A stretch of DNA of 64,000 nucleotides from Fusobacterium nucleatum_L (GCF_050231725.1 NZ_CP077172.1:992001-1056000), one strand, 5' to 3'. Counted from the stretch's first letter, positions 16,553 to 26,519 are shown. The notes: generated by a model from the sequence alone, not told the origin. A program made the numbers and translations.

Positions 16553-17662
16553 TTGAAAATATCTAATATCACTTATTTAAATTTTAGAAATTTAGAAAAT
16601 ACTTCAATAAACTTATCTGATAAAATAAATGTTTTCTATGGTAAAAATGCACAAGGAAAAACGAGTCTATTGGAGGCTATTTATTATAGTTCCACAGGAA
16701 TAAGTTTTAAAACTAAAAAAACTTCAGAGATGATTAAATATAATTTTGATGAATTTATATCTTCAATTTCATATCAAGATTATATTTCTAATAATAAAAT
16801 TTCTGTGAGATTTAAGAATATAGCAGGTGCTAAAAAAGAATTTTTCTTTAATAAAAAAAGAATTAGTCAAACAGATTTCTACGGGAAAATAAATATTATT
16901 GCTTATATACCTGAAGATATAATTCTTATCAATGGTTCTCCTAAAAATAGGAGAGATTTCTTTGATATTGAGATTTCTCAAATAGATAAAGAATATCTAA
17001 GTAACCTTAAAAACTATGATAAATTACTAAAAATTAGAAATAAATATCTAAAAGAGAATAAGAGAAATAGTGAGGAATTTAGTATTTATGAGAAAGAGTT
17101 TATAAAATATGCTTCCTATATTATTTTTACAAGGTTAGAATATGTAAAAAGTCTTTCTATAATATTAAATTTGCAGTATAGAAAACTTTTTAATATAGCA
17201 CAAGAATTAACTCTAAAATATGAAACTAGTTTAGATAAGACTGCAAAAGTAAATGTTAAAATGATACAGGAGAGCCTAAAAAAAGAAATTTTACAAAAAA
17301 AACATCAAGAGGATAGATACAAATTTTCACTTGTAGGGCCACATAAAGATGATTATAAATTTTTATTAAATGGCTATGAAGCAAAAATTTCAGCTTCACA
17401 AGGAGAAAAAAAATCTATAATATTTTCTTTAAAACTTTCTGAAATAGAGATAATAAAGAAAAATAGAAAAGAAAATCCTGTTGTTATTATTGATGATATA
17501 ACTTCATATTTTGATGAAGATAGAAGAAAGTCAATATTAGATTTTTTTAATAAAAGAGATATACAGGTACTGATAAGTTCAACTGACAAGCTTAATATAG
17601 AAGCAAAGAATTTCTATGTTGAAAAAGGAATTATAGAAGATGAAAATGATATCAATAAGTGA
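16553..17662 (+). CDS. recF: DNA replication and repair protein RecF
   Basis: A 369-residue SMC-like ATPase that helps load RecA at gaps. Walker A is YGKNAQGKTSLLEAI (about residues 29-43), the signature-like segment is SASQGEKKSIIFSLKLSEIE and Walker B is PVVIIDDITSYFDEDRRK. The start is TTG 16553, preceded by GAGGTG; no ATG is better placed. Its end overlaps the DciA-like gene by 23 bp. Confidence 0.95.
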   Translation: MKISNITYLNFRNLENTSINLSDKINVFYGKNAQGKTSLLEAIYYSSTGISFKTKKTSEMIKYNFDEFISSISYQDYISNNKISVRFKNIAGAKKEFFFNKKRISQTDFYGKINIIAYIPEDIILINGSPKNRRDFFDIEISQIDKEYLSNLKNYDKLLKIRNKYLKENKRNSEEFSIYEKEFIKYASYIIFTRLEYVKSLSIILNLQYRKLFNIAQELTLKYETSLDKTAKVNVKMIQESLKKEILQKKHQEDRYKFSLVGPHKDDYKFLLNGYEAKISASQGEKKSIIFSLKLSEIEIIKKNRKENPVVIIDDITSYFDEDRRKSILDFFNKRDIQVLISSTDKLNIEAKNFYVEKGIIEDENDINK

Positions 17663-17912
17663 AATAGCAACATTTAAAATTTCAAATGATAATAGAATAA
17701 AACTTATGATTTTGAAAGAAAAATGGAGGGAATTATTTTTAGAATTATCTCAAAATAGTTCTGTTATTGATTTTGAAGAAAAAATTATTTATATAAAAGG
17801 CTATAATTCTGTTGTAAAGCACTATATTTTTGCAAATAAAACAAAAATAATAAAAAAAATATTAGAAAATTTAGAAATAAAATTTGAAATAGATGATATA
17901 AAGTTAAAATAA
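17640..17912 (+). CDS. DciA-like (DUF721) protein between recF and gyrB
   Basis: A 90-residue protein matching the DUF721/DciA pattern: a first helical part ending in LKEKWRELFLELSQNSSVID, then FEEKIIYIKGYNSVVKHYIF and a C-terminal KTKIIKKILENLEIKFE. In many bacteria DUF721/DciA lies between recF and gyrB and acts as a loader of the replicative helicase DnaB. The sequence is short and divergent, so the assignment leans on position. Overlap with recF and immediate junction with gyrB show one transcript. Confidence 0.6.
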   Translation: MKMISISEIATFKISNDNRIKLMILKEKWRELFLELSQNSSVIDFEEKIIYIKGYNSVVKHYIFANKTKIIKKILENLEIKFEIDDIKLK

Positions 17913-17924
17913 TTGGAGGAAATT

Positions 17925-19832
17925 ATGAGTTATGAGGCACAGAATATAACAGTTCTGGAAGGGTTAGAAGCTGTTAGGAAAAGACCAGGAATGTATATAG
18001 GAACAACATCAGAAAGAGGGCTACACCATTTAGTGTGGGAGATAGTTGATAACTCTGTTGATGAAGCTTTAGCTGGATATTGTGATAAGATTGAGATTAA
18101 AATTCTTCCAGATAATATCATTGAAGTCGTGGATAATGGAAGAGGAATTCCTACTGATATCCACCCTAAATATGGAAAATCAGCATTAGAAATAGTTTTA
18201 ACAGTTTTACATGCTGGAGGAAAATTTGAAAATGATAACTATAAAGTTTCAGGAGGATTACACGGAGTTGGGGTTTCTGTTGTTAATGCTCTTTCTGAAT
18301 GGCTTGAAGTAGAGGTTAGAAAAGGTGGAGTTGTACATTATCAAAAATATCATAGAGGAAAACCAGAAGAAGATGTTAAAATTATTGGTTCTTGTGATGA
18401 AAGTGAACATGGTACAATAGTAAGATTCAAAGCAGATGGAGAAATTTTTGAAACATTGATATATAACTATTTTACTCTTTCAAATAGATTAAAGGAATTA
18501 GCTTATTTAAATAAAAATTTAACTATAGTTCTTGCTGATTTAAGAAAAGAAGAGAAAAAAGAAGAAATATATAAATTTGATGGGGGAATTTTAGACTTCT
18601 TAAATGAAATAGTAAAAGATGAGGCAACTATTATAGAAAAACCATTTTATGTTTCATCTGAACAAGATAATGTTGGAGTAGATGTAACATTTACTTATAC
18701 AACCTCTCAAAATGAAGTAATTTATTCTTTTGTAAATAATATTAATACTCATGAAGGTGGAACACATGTTCAAGGTTTTAGAACTGCACTTACAAAAGTT
18801 ATAAATGATGTAGGAAAAGCTCAAGGTTTACTTAAAGATAAAGACGGTAAACTTATGGGGAATGATATAAGAGAAGGGGTTGTAGGAATAATATCTACAA
18901 AAATACCTCAACCTCAATTTGAAGGACAAACAAAAGGAAAGTTAGGAAACTCAGAAGTATCAGGTATAGTAAATTCGATTATTTCAAGTAGTTTAAAAAT
19001 ATTCTTAGAGGACAATCCAAATATAACAAAAATTATAATAGAAAAAATATTAAACTCTAAAAAAGCAAGAGAAGCTGCACAAAAAGCTAGAGAACTTGTT
19101 TTAAGAAAATCTGTTTTAGAAGTTGGTTCTCTACCAGGGAAGTTAGCAGATTGTACTTCTAAAAAAGCAGAAGAATGTGAAATTTTCATAGTTGAGGGAG
19201 ATTCAGCTGGAGGTTCTGCAAAACAAGGTAGAGATAGATATAATCAAGCTATATTACCACTTAGAGGTAAGATTATAAATGTTGAAAAAGCTGGATTACA
19301 TAAATCTTTGGAAAGTTCTGAAATAAGAGCTATGGTTACTGCATTTGGAACAAGCATAGGAGAAACTTTTGATATATCTAAGTTAAGATATGGAAAAATA
19401 ATTCTTATGACCGATGCTGACGTTGATGGTGCACATATAAGAACATTAATTTTGACATTTTTATATAGGTATATGATAGATTTAATTTATGCAGGAAATG
19501 TCTATATTGCTTGTCCTCCATTATATAAAGTGTCATCAGGAAAACAAATAGTTTATGCATATAATGATTTAGAATTAAAGAATGTTTTAGGACAAATGAA
19601 TCAAGATAACAAAAAATATACTATTCAAAGATATAAAGGACTTGGGGAAATGAATCCTGAACAACTTTGGGAGACAACAATGAACCCAGATGGAAGATTA
19701 CTTCTAAAAGTTTCAATAGATAATGCAAGAGAAGCAGATATTTTATTTGATAAACTTATGGGAGATAAGGTTGAACCAAGAAGAGAATTTATAGAAGAAC
19801 ATGCAGAATATGTAAAGAATATAGATATATAA
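17925..19832 (+). CDS. gyrB: DNA gyrase subunit B
   Basis: A 635-residue ATPase subunit of gyrase. The GHKL ATP site is visible (VDNSVDEALAGYCD, VVDNGRGIPTDIHP, GGKFENDNYKVSGGLHGVG), followed by the transducer and the TOPRIM domain with FIVEGDSAGGSAKQGRDR and the DADVDGAHIRTL metal-binding motif. It ends with the YKGLGEMNPEQLWETTMNP tail. ATG 17925 is used because GGAGG lies five bases before it; a TTG at 17913 overlaps that ribosome site. A 305-bp gap with a repeat separates it from gyrA. Confidence 0.97.
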   Translation: MSYEAQNITVLEGLEAVRKRPGMYIGTTSERGLHHLVWEIVDNSVDEALAGYCDKIEIKILPDNIIEVVDNGRGIPTDIHPKYGKSALEIVLTVLHAGGKFENDNYKVSGGLHGVGVSVVNALSEWLEVEVRKGGVVHYQKYHRGKPEEDVKIIGSCDESEHGTIVRFKADGEIFETLIYNYFTLSNRLKELAYLNKNLTIVLADLRKEEKKEEIYKFDGGILDFLNEIVKDEATIIEKPFYVSSEQDNVGVDVTFTYTTSQNEVIYSFVNNINTHEGGTHVQGFRTALTKVINDVGKAQGLLKDKDGKLMGNDIREGVVGIISTKIPQPQFEGQTKGKLGNSEVSGIVNSIISSSLKIFLEDNPNITKIIIEKILNSKKAREAAQKARELVLRKSVLEVGSLPGKLADCTSKKAEECEIFIVEGDSAGGSAKQGRDRYNQAILPLRGKIINVEKAGLHKSLESSEIRAMVTAFGTSIGETFDISKLRYGKIILMTDADVDGAHIRTLILTFLYRYMIDLIYAGNVYIACPPLYKVSSGKQIVYAYNDLELKNVLGQMNQDNKKYTIQRYKGLGEMNPEQLWETTMNPDGRLLLKVSIDNAREADILFDKLMGDKVEPRREFIEEHAEYVKNIDI

Positions 19833-19892
19833 TAAAAATATTCTAAGTAATTATAAAATAACTTCTACTGAGACTGAATTTTTGATAAATGT

Positions 19893-20054
19893 ATAAAAAA
19901 TAGTTCATTGCTAGCTAAATTTCTTAACAATAAAAAATTGACATTCGCTGCAAATTCACTAAACTCGTTTCACTCAGACACAGCGAAATTTGCTCGGCTC
20001 ATTTCCTTCAATTTTTTATCTAAAATTTAGAATGCAAGTTCACTTATTTTTTAT
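19893..20054. repeat. Family B palindromic intergenic element, copy in the gyrB-gyrA gap
   Basis: ATAAAAAATA ends (19893-19902 and the inverted TATTTTTTAT at 20045-20054) flank GTTCATTGCTAGCTAAATTT on the left and AAATTTAGAATGCAAGTTC on the right. The centre has TTCGCTG (from about 19944) pairing with CAGCGAA (from 19981). A second partial match, TTCTACTGAGACTGAATTTTT, precedes it at 19863-19883 and resembles the start of the copy at 56041. Confidence 0.7.
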
Positions 20055-20084
20055 AACATTTTAATCTTATCAATTTGTAGTTAT

Positions 20085-20111
20085 TTGTTTTATAATTTCA
20101 AAAGCTATAAT
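20085..20111 (+). promoter_or_regulatory. Probable gyrA promoter region
   Basis: Two TATAAT boxes lie at 20091-20096 and 20106-20111, about 40 and 26 bp before ATG 20138. TTGTTT at 20085-20090 could be a -35 for the second with a short 15-bp spacer. Only the -10 boxes are convincing. Confidence 0.4.
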
Positions 20112-20137
20112 ATTTTTGTTAATGGAGGAAAATATAA

Positions 20138-22573
20138 ATGTCAAATGTTGATAACAGATATATTGAAGAAGAGTTAAAAGAGTCTTACTTGGATTACTCA
20201 ATGAGTGTTATAGTAAGTAGAGCATTACCAGATGTAAGAGATGGTTTAAAACCTGTTCATAGAAGAATTTTATTTGCAATGAATGAAATGGGCATGACCA
20301 ATGACAAGCCATTTAAAAAATCTGCCAGAATAGTTGGGGAAGTTCTAGGTAAGTATCATCCTCATGGAGATTCAGCTGTTTATGGAACAATGGTAAGAAT
20401 GGCACAAGATTTCAACTATAGGTATTTACTTGTTGAAGGGCATGGGAACTTTGGTTCTATTGATGGAGATTCAGCAGCAGCAATGAGATATACAGAAGCA
20501 AGAATGGAAAAAATAACTGCTGAATTATTAGAAGATATAGACAAAGACACTATTGATTGGAGAAAGAACTTTGATGATTCCTTAGATGAGCCAACAGTAC
20601 TGCCAGCTAAACTCCCAAATTTATTATTAAATGGAGCAATAGGAATAGCAGTTGGTATGGCAACTAATATACCACCTCATAATTTAGGGGAGTTAGTTGA
20701 TGGAATACTAGCAATTATAGATAATAAAGATATAGAAATTTTAGATCTTATGAACTATATCAAAGGACCAGATTTTCCAACAGGGGCCATAATAGATGGT
20801 AGAGCAGGAATTATAGAAGCCTACAAGACTGGTAGAGGAAAAATAAAGGTAAGAGGAAAAGTAGATATAGAAGAGTTAAAAAATGGAAAATCAAATATAA
20901 TAATAACTGAAATTCCATATCAATTAAATAAGGCTAATTTAATTGAAAAGATTGCTAATTTAGTCAAAGAAAAAAAAATAACTGAAATTTCAGATTTAAG
21001 AGATGAGTCAAATAGAGAAGGAATAAGAATCCTAATTGAAGTAAAAAAAGGTGAAGAACCTGAGTTAGTTTTAAACAAACTATATAAATATACTGAATTA
21101 CAAACTACTTTTGGAGTTATAATGCTTTCTTTGGTAAATAATGTACCAAGAGTTTTAAATCTAAAAGAAATGTTAAACGAATATATCAAACATAGATTTG
21201 ATGTCATAACAAGAAGAACAGCATTTGACTTGGATAAGGCAGAAAAAAGAGCTCATATTTTAAAAGGATATCAAATAGCTTTAGAAAATATTGATAGAAT
21301 AATAGAACTTATCAGAGCATCTTCTGATGGTACAGTAGCTAGAGAACAATTGATAGAAAAATATGGATTTACAGATATTCAAGCTAGATCAATACTTGAT
21401 ATGAAATTACAAAGATTGACAGGTTTGGAAAGAGAAAAAATAGATACAGAATTTAGAGAAATAGAAGCTTTAATAAAAGAATTAAGAGAAGTTCTAGAAG
21501 ATAATAATAAAATATATGAAATTATGAAAAAAGAATTGTTAGAACTTAAAGAAAAATACAATGATAAGAGAAGAACAACAATTGAAGAAGAAAGAATGGA
21601 AATTCTTCCAGAAGATTTAATAAAAGATGAAGAAATAATTATTACATATACAAATAAAGGTTATGTAAAGAGAATAGAAGCAAGTAAGTATAAAGCACAA
21701 AGAAGAGGTGGAAGAGGAGTTTCTGCACTTAACACGATAGAAGATGATTACGCAGAAAAAATTACTTCGGCATCAACTCTTGATACAATAATGGTTTTCA
21801 CAGATAAAGGAAAGGTGTATAATATAAGAGCCTATGAAATTCCAGATCTATCAAGACAATCAAGAGGAAGATTACTAAGTAATATAATAAATCTTTCAGA
21901 AGGTGAAAAAGTTAGAGATACAATAGTTATAAAAGAATTTTCACCTGAAAAAGAAGTTGTATTTATAACTAAAGATGGTTTAATAAAGAAAACTTCACTT
22001 GGAGAATTTAAAAATATAAATAATTCAGGTTTAATAGCTATAAAAACAAGAGAAGACGATGATATTATCTTTGTTGGACTTATAGAAGATGTTAATAAAG
22101 AAGAAATTTTAATAGCTACTCATGATGGATATTGTACAAGATTTTTAACTGATACAATAAGAGCTACTGGAAGAAGTACACAGGGAGTTAAAGCTATAAC
22201 TCTTAGAGAAGGAGATGCTGTCGTTTCAGCTATGCTTATAAAAAATCCTGAAACAGATATATTAACTATAACTGAAAATGGATATGGAAAGAGAACAAGT
22301 CTTGATGAATATCCTCAATATAATAGAGGTGGAAAAGGAGTTATAAACTTAAAAGCTAGTGAAAAAACTGGTAAAGTTGTTTCAGTATTAGAAGTTAATG
22401 AAGATGAAGAACTTATGTGTATAACTTCTAATGGAATAGTTATTAGGACTTCTATAAGTGAAATTTCTCGTATTGGTAGAGCAACACAAGGAGTTAGAAT
22501 AATGAAAGTTGCAGATGAAGAAAAGGTTGCAGCTATTACAAAAATAAAAAAAGAAGAAGAATTAGAAGATTAG
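20138..22573 (+). CDS. gyrA: DNA gyrase subunit A
   Basis: An 811-residue breakage-reunion subunit. The catalytic Tyr is Tyr118 in AAAMRYTEARM. The quinolone pocket reads KYHPHGDSAVYGTMVRMAQ, with Ser79 intact and Gly83 where E. coli has Asp87. The GyrA box is seen as QRRGGRGV, followed by the repeated blades of the C-terminal DNA-wrapping domain, which identifies gyrase and not topoisomerase IV. It heads a plus-strand run gyrA-yfcE-pheS-pheT-MORN protein with gaps of 6-18 bp. Confidence 0.96.
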   Translation: MSNVDNRYIEEELKESYLDYSMSVIVSRALPDVRDGLKPVHRRILFAMNEMGMTNDKPFKKSARIVGEVLGKYHPHGDSAVYGTMVRMAQDFNYRYLLVEGHGNFGSIDGDSAAAMRYTEARMEKITAELLEDIDKDTIDWRKNFDDSLDEPTVLPAKLPNLLLNGAIGIAVGMATNIPPHNLGELVDGILAIIDNKDIEILDLMNYIKGPDFPTGAIIDGRAGIIEAYKTGRGKIKVRGKVDIEELKNGKSNIIITEIPYQLNKANLIEKIANLVKEKKITEISDLRDESNREGIRILIEVKKGEEPELVLNKLYKYTELQTTFGVIMLSLVNNVPRVLNLKEMLNEYIKHRFDVITRRTAFDLDKAEKRAHILKGYQIALENIDRIIELIRASSDGTVAREQLIEKYGFTDIQARSILDMKLQRLTGLEREKIDTEFREIEALIKELREVLEDNNKIYEIMKKELLELKEKYNDKRRTTIEEERMEILPEDLIKDEEIIITYTNKGYVKRIEASKYKAQRRGGRGVSALNTIEDDYAEKITSASTLDTIMVFTDKGKVYNIRAYEIPDLSRQSRGRLLSNIINLSEGEKVRDTIVIKEFSPEKEVVFITKDGLIKKTSLGEFKNINNSGLIAIKTREDDDIIFVGLIEDVNKEEILIATHDGYCTRFLTDTIRATGRSTQGVKAITLREGDAVVSAMLIKNPETDILTITENGYGKRTSLDEYPQYNRGGKGVINLKASEKTGKVVSVLEVNEDEELMCITSNGIVIRTSISEISRIGRATQGVRIMKVADEEKVAAITKIKKEEELED

Positions 22574-22585
22574 ATAGGAGAAAAG

Positions 22586-23047
22586 ATGAAGAAAATTTTA
22601 GTCTTATCAGATTCTCATTCATATTTTGATAAAGTTTTAAAAATTTTTGAAAAAGAAAAACCTGATATAGTTATAGGAGCTGGAGATGGAATAAAGGATA
22701 TAGATGAGTTATCTTATGTTTATCCAGAAGCAAAATACTATATGGTAAAAGGAAATTGTGATTTTTTTAATAGAAGCCATAGTGAAGAAAATCTTTTTGA
22801 AATAGATGGTACAAAATTCTTTTTAACTCATGGTCATCTTTATGAAGTTAAAAGAAGTCTAAGTTCTATAAAAGAAATAGGAAAAAAATTGAATGCTTCT
22901 GTTGTTGTATTTGGGCATACTCATAAACCTTATATAGAAAGAGAAAATGATATAATACTGTTTAATCCAGGTGCAGCAGCAGAAGGTAGGTATGGTATGA
23001 TTATTTTAGAAAATGGCAATATAGAATTATTTCATAAGCAATTATAG
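22586..23047 (+). CDS. YfcE-like metallophosphoesterase
   Basis: A 153-residue calcineurin-like phosphodiesterase. Metal-binding motifs are in order: LVLSDSHS (residues 4-11), GAGDGIKD, VKGNCDF (Asn/Asp site), FLTHGH and FGHTHKP. The size and motifs fit the YfcE/MJ0936 type of phosphodiesterase active on model phosphodiesters; the physiological substrate is unknown. It is 12 bp after gyrA and 6 bp before pheS, so it is almost certainly co-transcribed. Confidence 0.88.
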   Translation: MKKILVLSDSHSYFDKVLKIFEKEKPDIVIGAGDGIKDIDELSYVYPEAKYYMVKGNCDFFNRSHSEENLFEIDGTKFFLTHGHLYEVKRSLSSIKEIGKKLNASVVVFGHTHKPYIERENDIILFNPGAAAEGRYGMIILENGNIELFHKQL

Positions 23048-23053
23048 GCACAG

Positions 23054-24091
23054 ATGGAGGAAAAGAGAGAAAAAATGAAAGAAGAGATTCTAAAAGTTAA
23101 GGAAGAAATACAAAACTATATAAAAGAATCTAAAACTCTTCAAAAACTTGAAGAAATTAGAGTAAATTATATGGGGAAAAAAGGGATTTTTACAGAGTTA
23201 TCTAAGAAAATGAAAGACCTTTCTGCAGAAGAAAGACCTAAAATTGGACAGATAATAAATGAAGTAAAAGAAACAATAAATAATCTTTTGGACGAAAGAA
23301 ATAAGGATTTAAAAGAAAAAGAATTGAATGAAAAATTAGAAAATGAAATAATTGACATCAGTTTGCCAGGAACAAAATATAACTACGGAACAGTACACCC
23401 TATCAATGAAACAATGGAGCTTATGAAGAATATTTTTGGAAGAATGGGCTTTGATATTGTTGATGGACCAGAAATAGAAACTGTTGAATATAATTTTGAT
23501 GCTTTAAATATTCCAAAAACACACCCTTCAAGAGATTTAACAGATACATTTTATTTGAACGATTCTATTGTTTTGAGAACTCAAACATCACCAGTTCAAA
23601 TAAGATATATGCTTGAACACGGAGCTCCATTTAGGATGATTTGTCCAGGGAAAGTGTACAGACCAGATTATGATATATCACATACACCAATGTTTCATCA
23701 AATGGAAGGATTGGTTGTTGGAAAAGATATATCTTTTGCAGATTTAAAAGGAATTTTAACTCAATTTGTAAAAGAAGTTTTTGGAGATAGAAAAGTAAGA
23801 TTTAGACCACATTTCTTCCCATTTACAGAACCTAGTGCTGAAATGGATGTTGAATGTATGATTTGCCATGGAGATGGTTGTAGACTTTGTAAAGAAAGTG
23901 GTTGGATAGAAATAATGGGTTGTGGAATGGTAGACCCAGAAGTTTTAAAATATGTAGGACTTAATCCAGATGAAGTAAATGGTTTTGCTTTTGGAGTTGG
24001 AATAGAACGTGTAACTATGCTTAGACATGGTATTGGGGACTTGAGAGCATTTTTTGAAAATGATATGAGATTTTTAAAACAATTCAAGTAA
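23054..24091 (+). CDS. pheS: Phenylalanine-tRNA ligase alpha subunit
   Basis: The catalytic subunit of the alpha2-beta2 enzyme (345 residues). Class II motifs are seen: motif 1 around HPINETMELMKNIFGRMGFD, motif 2 GKVYRPDYDISHTPMFHQ and motif 3 GFAFGVGIERVTMLRHGI. The N-terminal helices form the coiled-coil tRNA-binding arm. A second ATG at 23075 gives MKEEILKVKEE and aligns well with other PheS starts, but its GGAGG is 14 bases away; the first ATG is kept with some doubt. Confidence 0.96.
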   Translation: MEEKREKMKEEILKVKEEIQNYIKESKTLQKLEEIRVNYMGKKGIFTELSKKMKDLSAEERPKIGQIINEVKETINNLLDERNKDLKEKELNEKLENEIIDISLPGTKYNYGTVHPINETMELMKNIFGRMGFDIVDGPEIETVEYNFDALNIPKTHPSRDLTDTFYLNDSIVLRTQTSPVQIRYMLEHGAPFRMICPGKVYRPDYDISHTPMFHQMEGLVVGKDISFADLKGILTQFVKEVFGDRKVRFRPHFFPFTEPSAEMDVECMICHGDGCRLCKESGWIEIMGCGMVDPEVLKYVGLNPDEVNGFAFGVGIERVTMLRHGIGDLRAFFENDMRFLKQFK

Positions 24092-24104
24092 GGAGAGAAA
24101 ATAA

Positions 24105-26501
24105 ATGTTAATTTCATTAAATTGGCTAAAACAATATATAGACATAAAAGAAAATATTGATGAAATAGCTAATGCACTTACTATGATAGGGCAAGAAGTT
24201 GAGGCTATTGATATTCAAGGAAAAGATTTAGGTAATGTTGTAATAGGACAAATAATTGAGTTTGATAAGCATCCTAACTCAGATAGATTAACTTTATTAA
24301 AAGTTAATGTAGGAGAAGAAGAACCTTTACAAATAATCTGTGGTGCTACTAATCATAAATTAAATGATAAAGTGGTAGTTGCCAAAATTGGAGCAGTGTT
24401 ACCAGGAAACTTTAAAATAAAAAAGAGCAAGATAAGAGATGTTGAATCTTTTGGAATGCTATGCTCTGAGGCTGAATTAGGTTTTACAAAAGAAAGTGAA
24501 GGAATAATAATTCTTCCAGAAGATGCAACAATAGGAAAAGAATATAGAGAGTATATGGGACTAAATGATGTAATATTTGAATTAGAAATTACACCTAATA
24601 GACCAGATTGTTTATCTCATATAGGAATAGCAAGAGAATTAGCAGCTTATTACAATAGAAAAGTTAAATATCCTATGATAGAGATGAATGAAACTATTGA
24701 ATCAATAAATACTGTAATAAAAGTAGATATTGATGATAAATATAGATGTAAGAGATATATGGGAAGAATTATTAAGAATGTAAAAGTCCAAGAGTCACCA
24801 GAATGGTTAAAATCAAGAATTAGAGCAATGGGTCTTAATCCTATAAATAATATAGTTGATATAACTAACTTTGTTATGTTTGAATATAATCATCCTATGC
24901 ATGCTTTTGATTTGAATAAATTAGAAGGAAATATAATAGTAAGAGCTGCAAAGGAAAACGAAGAAATTACTACTCTTGATGGGATAGATAGAGTATTAAA
25001 AAATGGAGAACTTGTTATTGCTGACGAGGAAAAAGCAATAGCAATAGCAGGTATAATTGGTGGACAAAATACTCAAATAGATGATGAAACAAAAAATATT
25101 TTTGTCGAAGTTGCGTATTTTACACCTGAAAATATTAGAAAAACTTCAAGAGAATTAGGAATTTTTACAGACTCTGCTTATAGAAATGAAAGAGGAATGG
25201 ATATTGAAAGTCTTAATGCATCAATGTCAAGGGCAGTATCTTTAATTGCAGAGGTTACAGGTGGAGAAATTTTATCAGAAACAATTGATAAATATTTAGA
25301 GAAACCTAAAAGAGCAGAAATAACTCTAAATTTAGAAAAATTAAATAAGTTTATTGGAAAAACTTTAACTTATGATGAAGTTGGGAAAATATTAACTCAC
25401 TTAGATATTGAATTAAAACCATTAGGAGATGGAACTATGCTTTTAACTCCTCCTAGCTACAGAGCTGATTTAACAAGACCAGCAGATATCTATGAAGAAG
25501 TTATAAGAATGTATGGTTTTGATAATATAGAAGCTAAAATGCCTGTTATGAATATAGAATCAGGAAAAGAAAATATAAACTTTAGAATGCCAAGAATAGT
25601 TAGAGAAATTCTAAAAGAAATGGGTCTAAATGAAGTTATAAACTATAGTTTTATACCTAAATTTACAAAAGAATTATTTAATTTTGGAGATGAAGTTATA
25701 GAAATAAAAAATCCTTTAAGTGAAGATATGGCTATAATGAGACCAACTTTACTATATAGTTTGATAACTAATGTTAGAGATAATATAAATAGAAATCAAA
25801 CAGATTTAAAACTATTTGAAATAAGTAAAACTTTTAAAAATCTTGGAGCAGAGAAGAATGGGCTTGCTATTGAAGATTTGAAAATAGGAATGATTTTATC
25901 TGGTAGAGAGGATAAAAACCTATGGAATCAATCAAAAGAAGACTATAATTTTTATGATTTAAAAGGTTATTTAGAGTTTTTACTTGAAAGATTAAATGTA
26001 ACAAAATATTCTTTAACTAGATTAAAAGATAGTAATTTTCATCCAGGAGCAAGTGCTGAAATACAAATAGGTGAAGATGTTATAGGGGCTTTTGGAGAGC
26101 TTCATCCAAATTTAGTAAATTATTTTGGAATAAAAAGAGAAAAGTTATTCTTTGCTGAACTTAACTTAACAAAATTATTAAAATATATAAAAATAAAAGT
26201 AAATTATGAAAGTATCAGTAAATATCCAGAAGTATTAAGAGATTTAGCTATAACATTGGATAGAGATATCTTAGTTGGAGATATGATAAAAGAAATCAAA
26301 AAGAAAGTTTCGCTTATTGAAAAGATAGATATCTTTGATGTATATTCAGGAGATAAGATTGCTAAAGATAAAAAATCTGTTGCAATGAGTATAGTGTTAA
26401 GAGATAAAAATAGAACTCTTACTGATGAAGATATAGATACAGCAATGAATACTATTCTTAAGCTTATAAAAGACAAATATGATGGTGAAATTAGAAAATA
26501 A
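24105..26501 (+). CDS. pheT: Phenylalanine-tRNA ligase beta subunit
   Basis: A 798-residue beta subunit. Residues 40-150 form the tRNA-binding OB domain (VVIGQIIEFDKHPNSDRLTL), followed by the B3/B4 editing domain (PNRPDCLSHIGIARELAAYY and MGLNPINNIVDITNFV), B5, the catalytic-like B6/B7 core and a C-terminal FDX-ACB domain starting near ISKYPEVLRDLAITLD. Length is standard. It begins 13 bp after pheS with AAGGAGAG upstream. Confidence 0.96.
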   Translation: MLISLNWLKQYIDIKENIDEIANALTMIGQEVEAIDIQGKDLGNVVIGQIIEFDKHPNSDRLTLLKVNVGEEEPLQIICGATNHKLNDKVVVAKIGAVLPGNFKIKKSKIRDVESFGMLCSEAELGFTKESEGIIILPEDATIGKEYREYMGLNDVIFELEITPNRPDCLSHIGIARELAAYYNRKVKYPMIEMNETIESINTVIKVDIDDKYRCKRYMGRIIKNVKVQESPEWLKSRIRAMGLNPINNIVDITNFVMFEYNHPMHAFDLNKLEGNIIVRAAKENEEITTLDGIDRVLKNGELVIADEEKAIAIAGIIGGQNTQIDDETKNIFVEVAYFTPENIRKTSRELGIFTDSAYRNERGMDIESLNASMSRAVSLIAEVTGGEILSETIDKYLEKPKRAEITLNLEKLNKFIGKTLTYDEVGKILTHLDIELKPLGDGTMLLTPPSYRADLTRPADIYEEVIRMYGFDNIEAKMPVMNIESGKENINFRMPRIVREILKEMGLNEVINYSFIPKFTKELFNFGDEVIEIKNPLSEDMAIMRPTLLYSLITNVRDNINRNQTDLKLFEISKTFKNLGAEKNGLAIEDLKIGMILSGREDKNLWNQSKEDYNFYDLKGYLEFLLERLNVTKYSLTRLKDSNFHPGASAEIQIGEDVIGAFGELHPNLVNYFGIKREKLFFAELNLTKLLKYIKIKVNYESISKYPEVLRDLAITLDRDILVGDMIKEIKKKVSLIEKIDIFDVYSGDKIAKDKKSVAMSIVLRDKNRTLTDEDIDTAMNTILKLIKDKYDGEIRK

Positions 26502-26519
26502 GGTTTCAGGAGGAATAAA

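Noticed and set aside
16553..16555. TTG start of recF as an anomaly
   Set aside because: TTG with GAGGTG upstream is an ordinary alternative start and gives a normal-length RecF.
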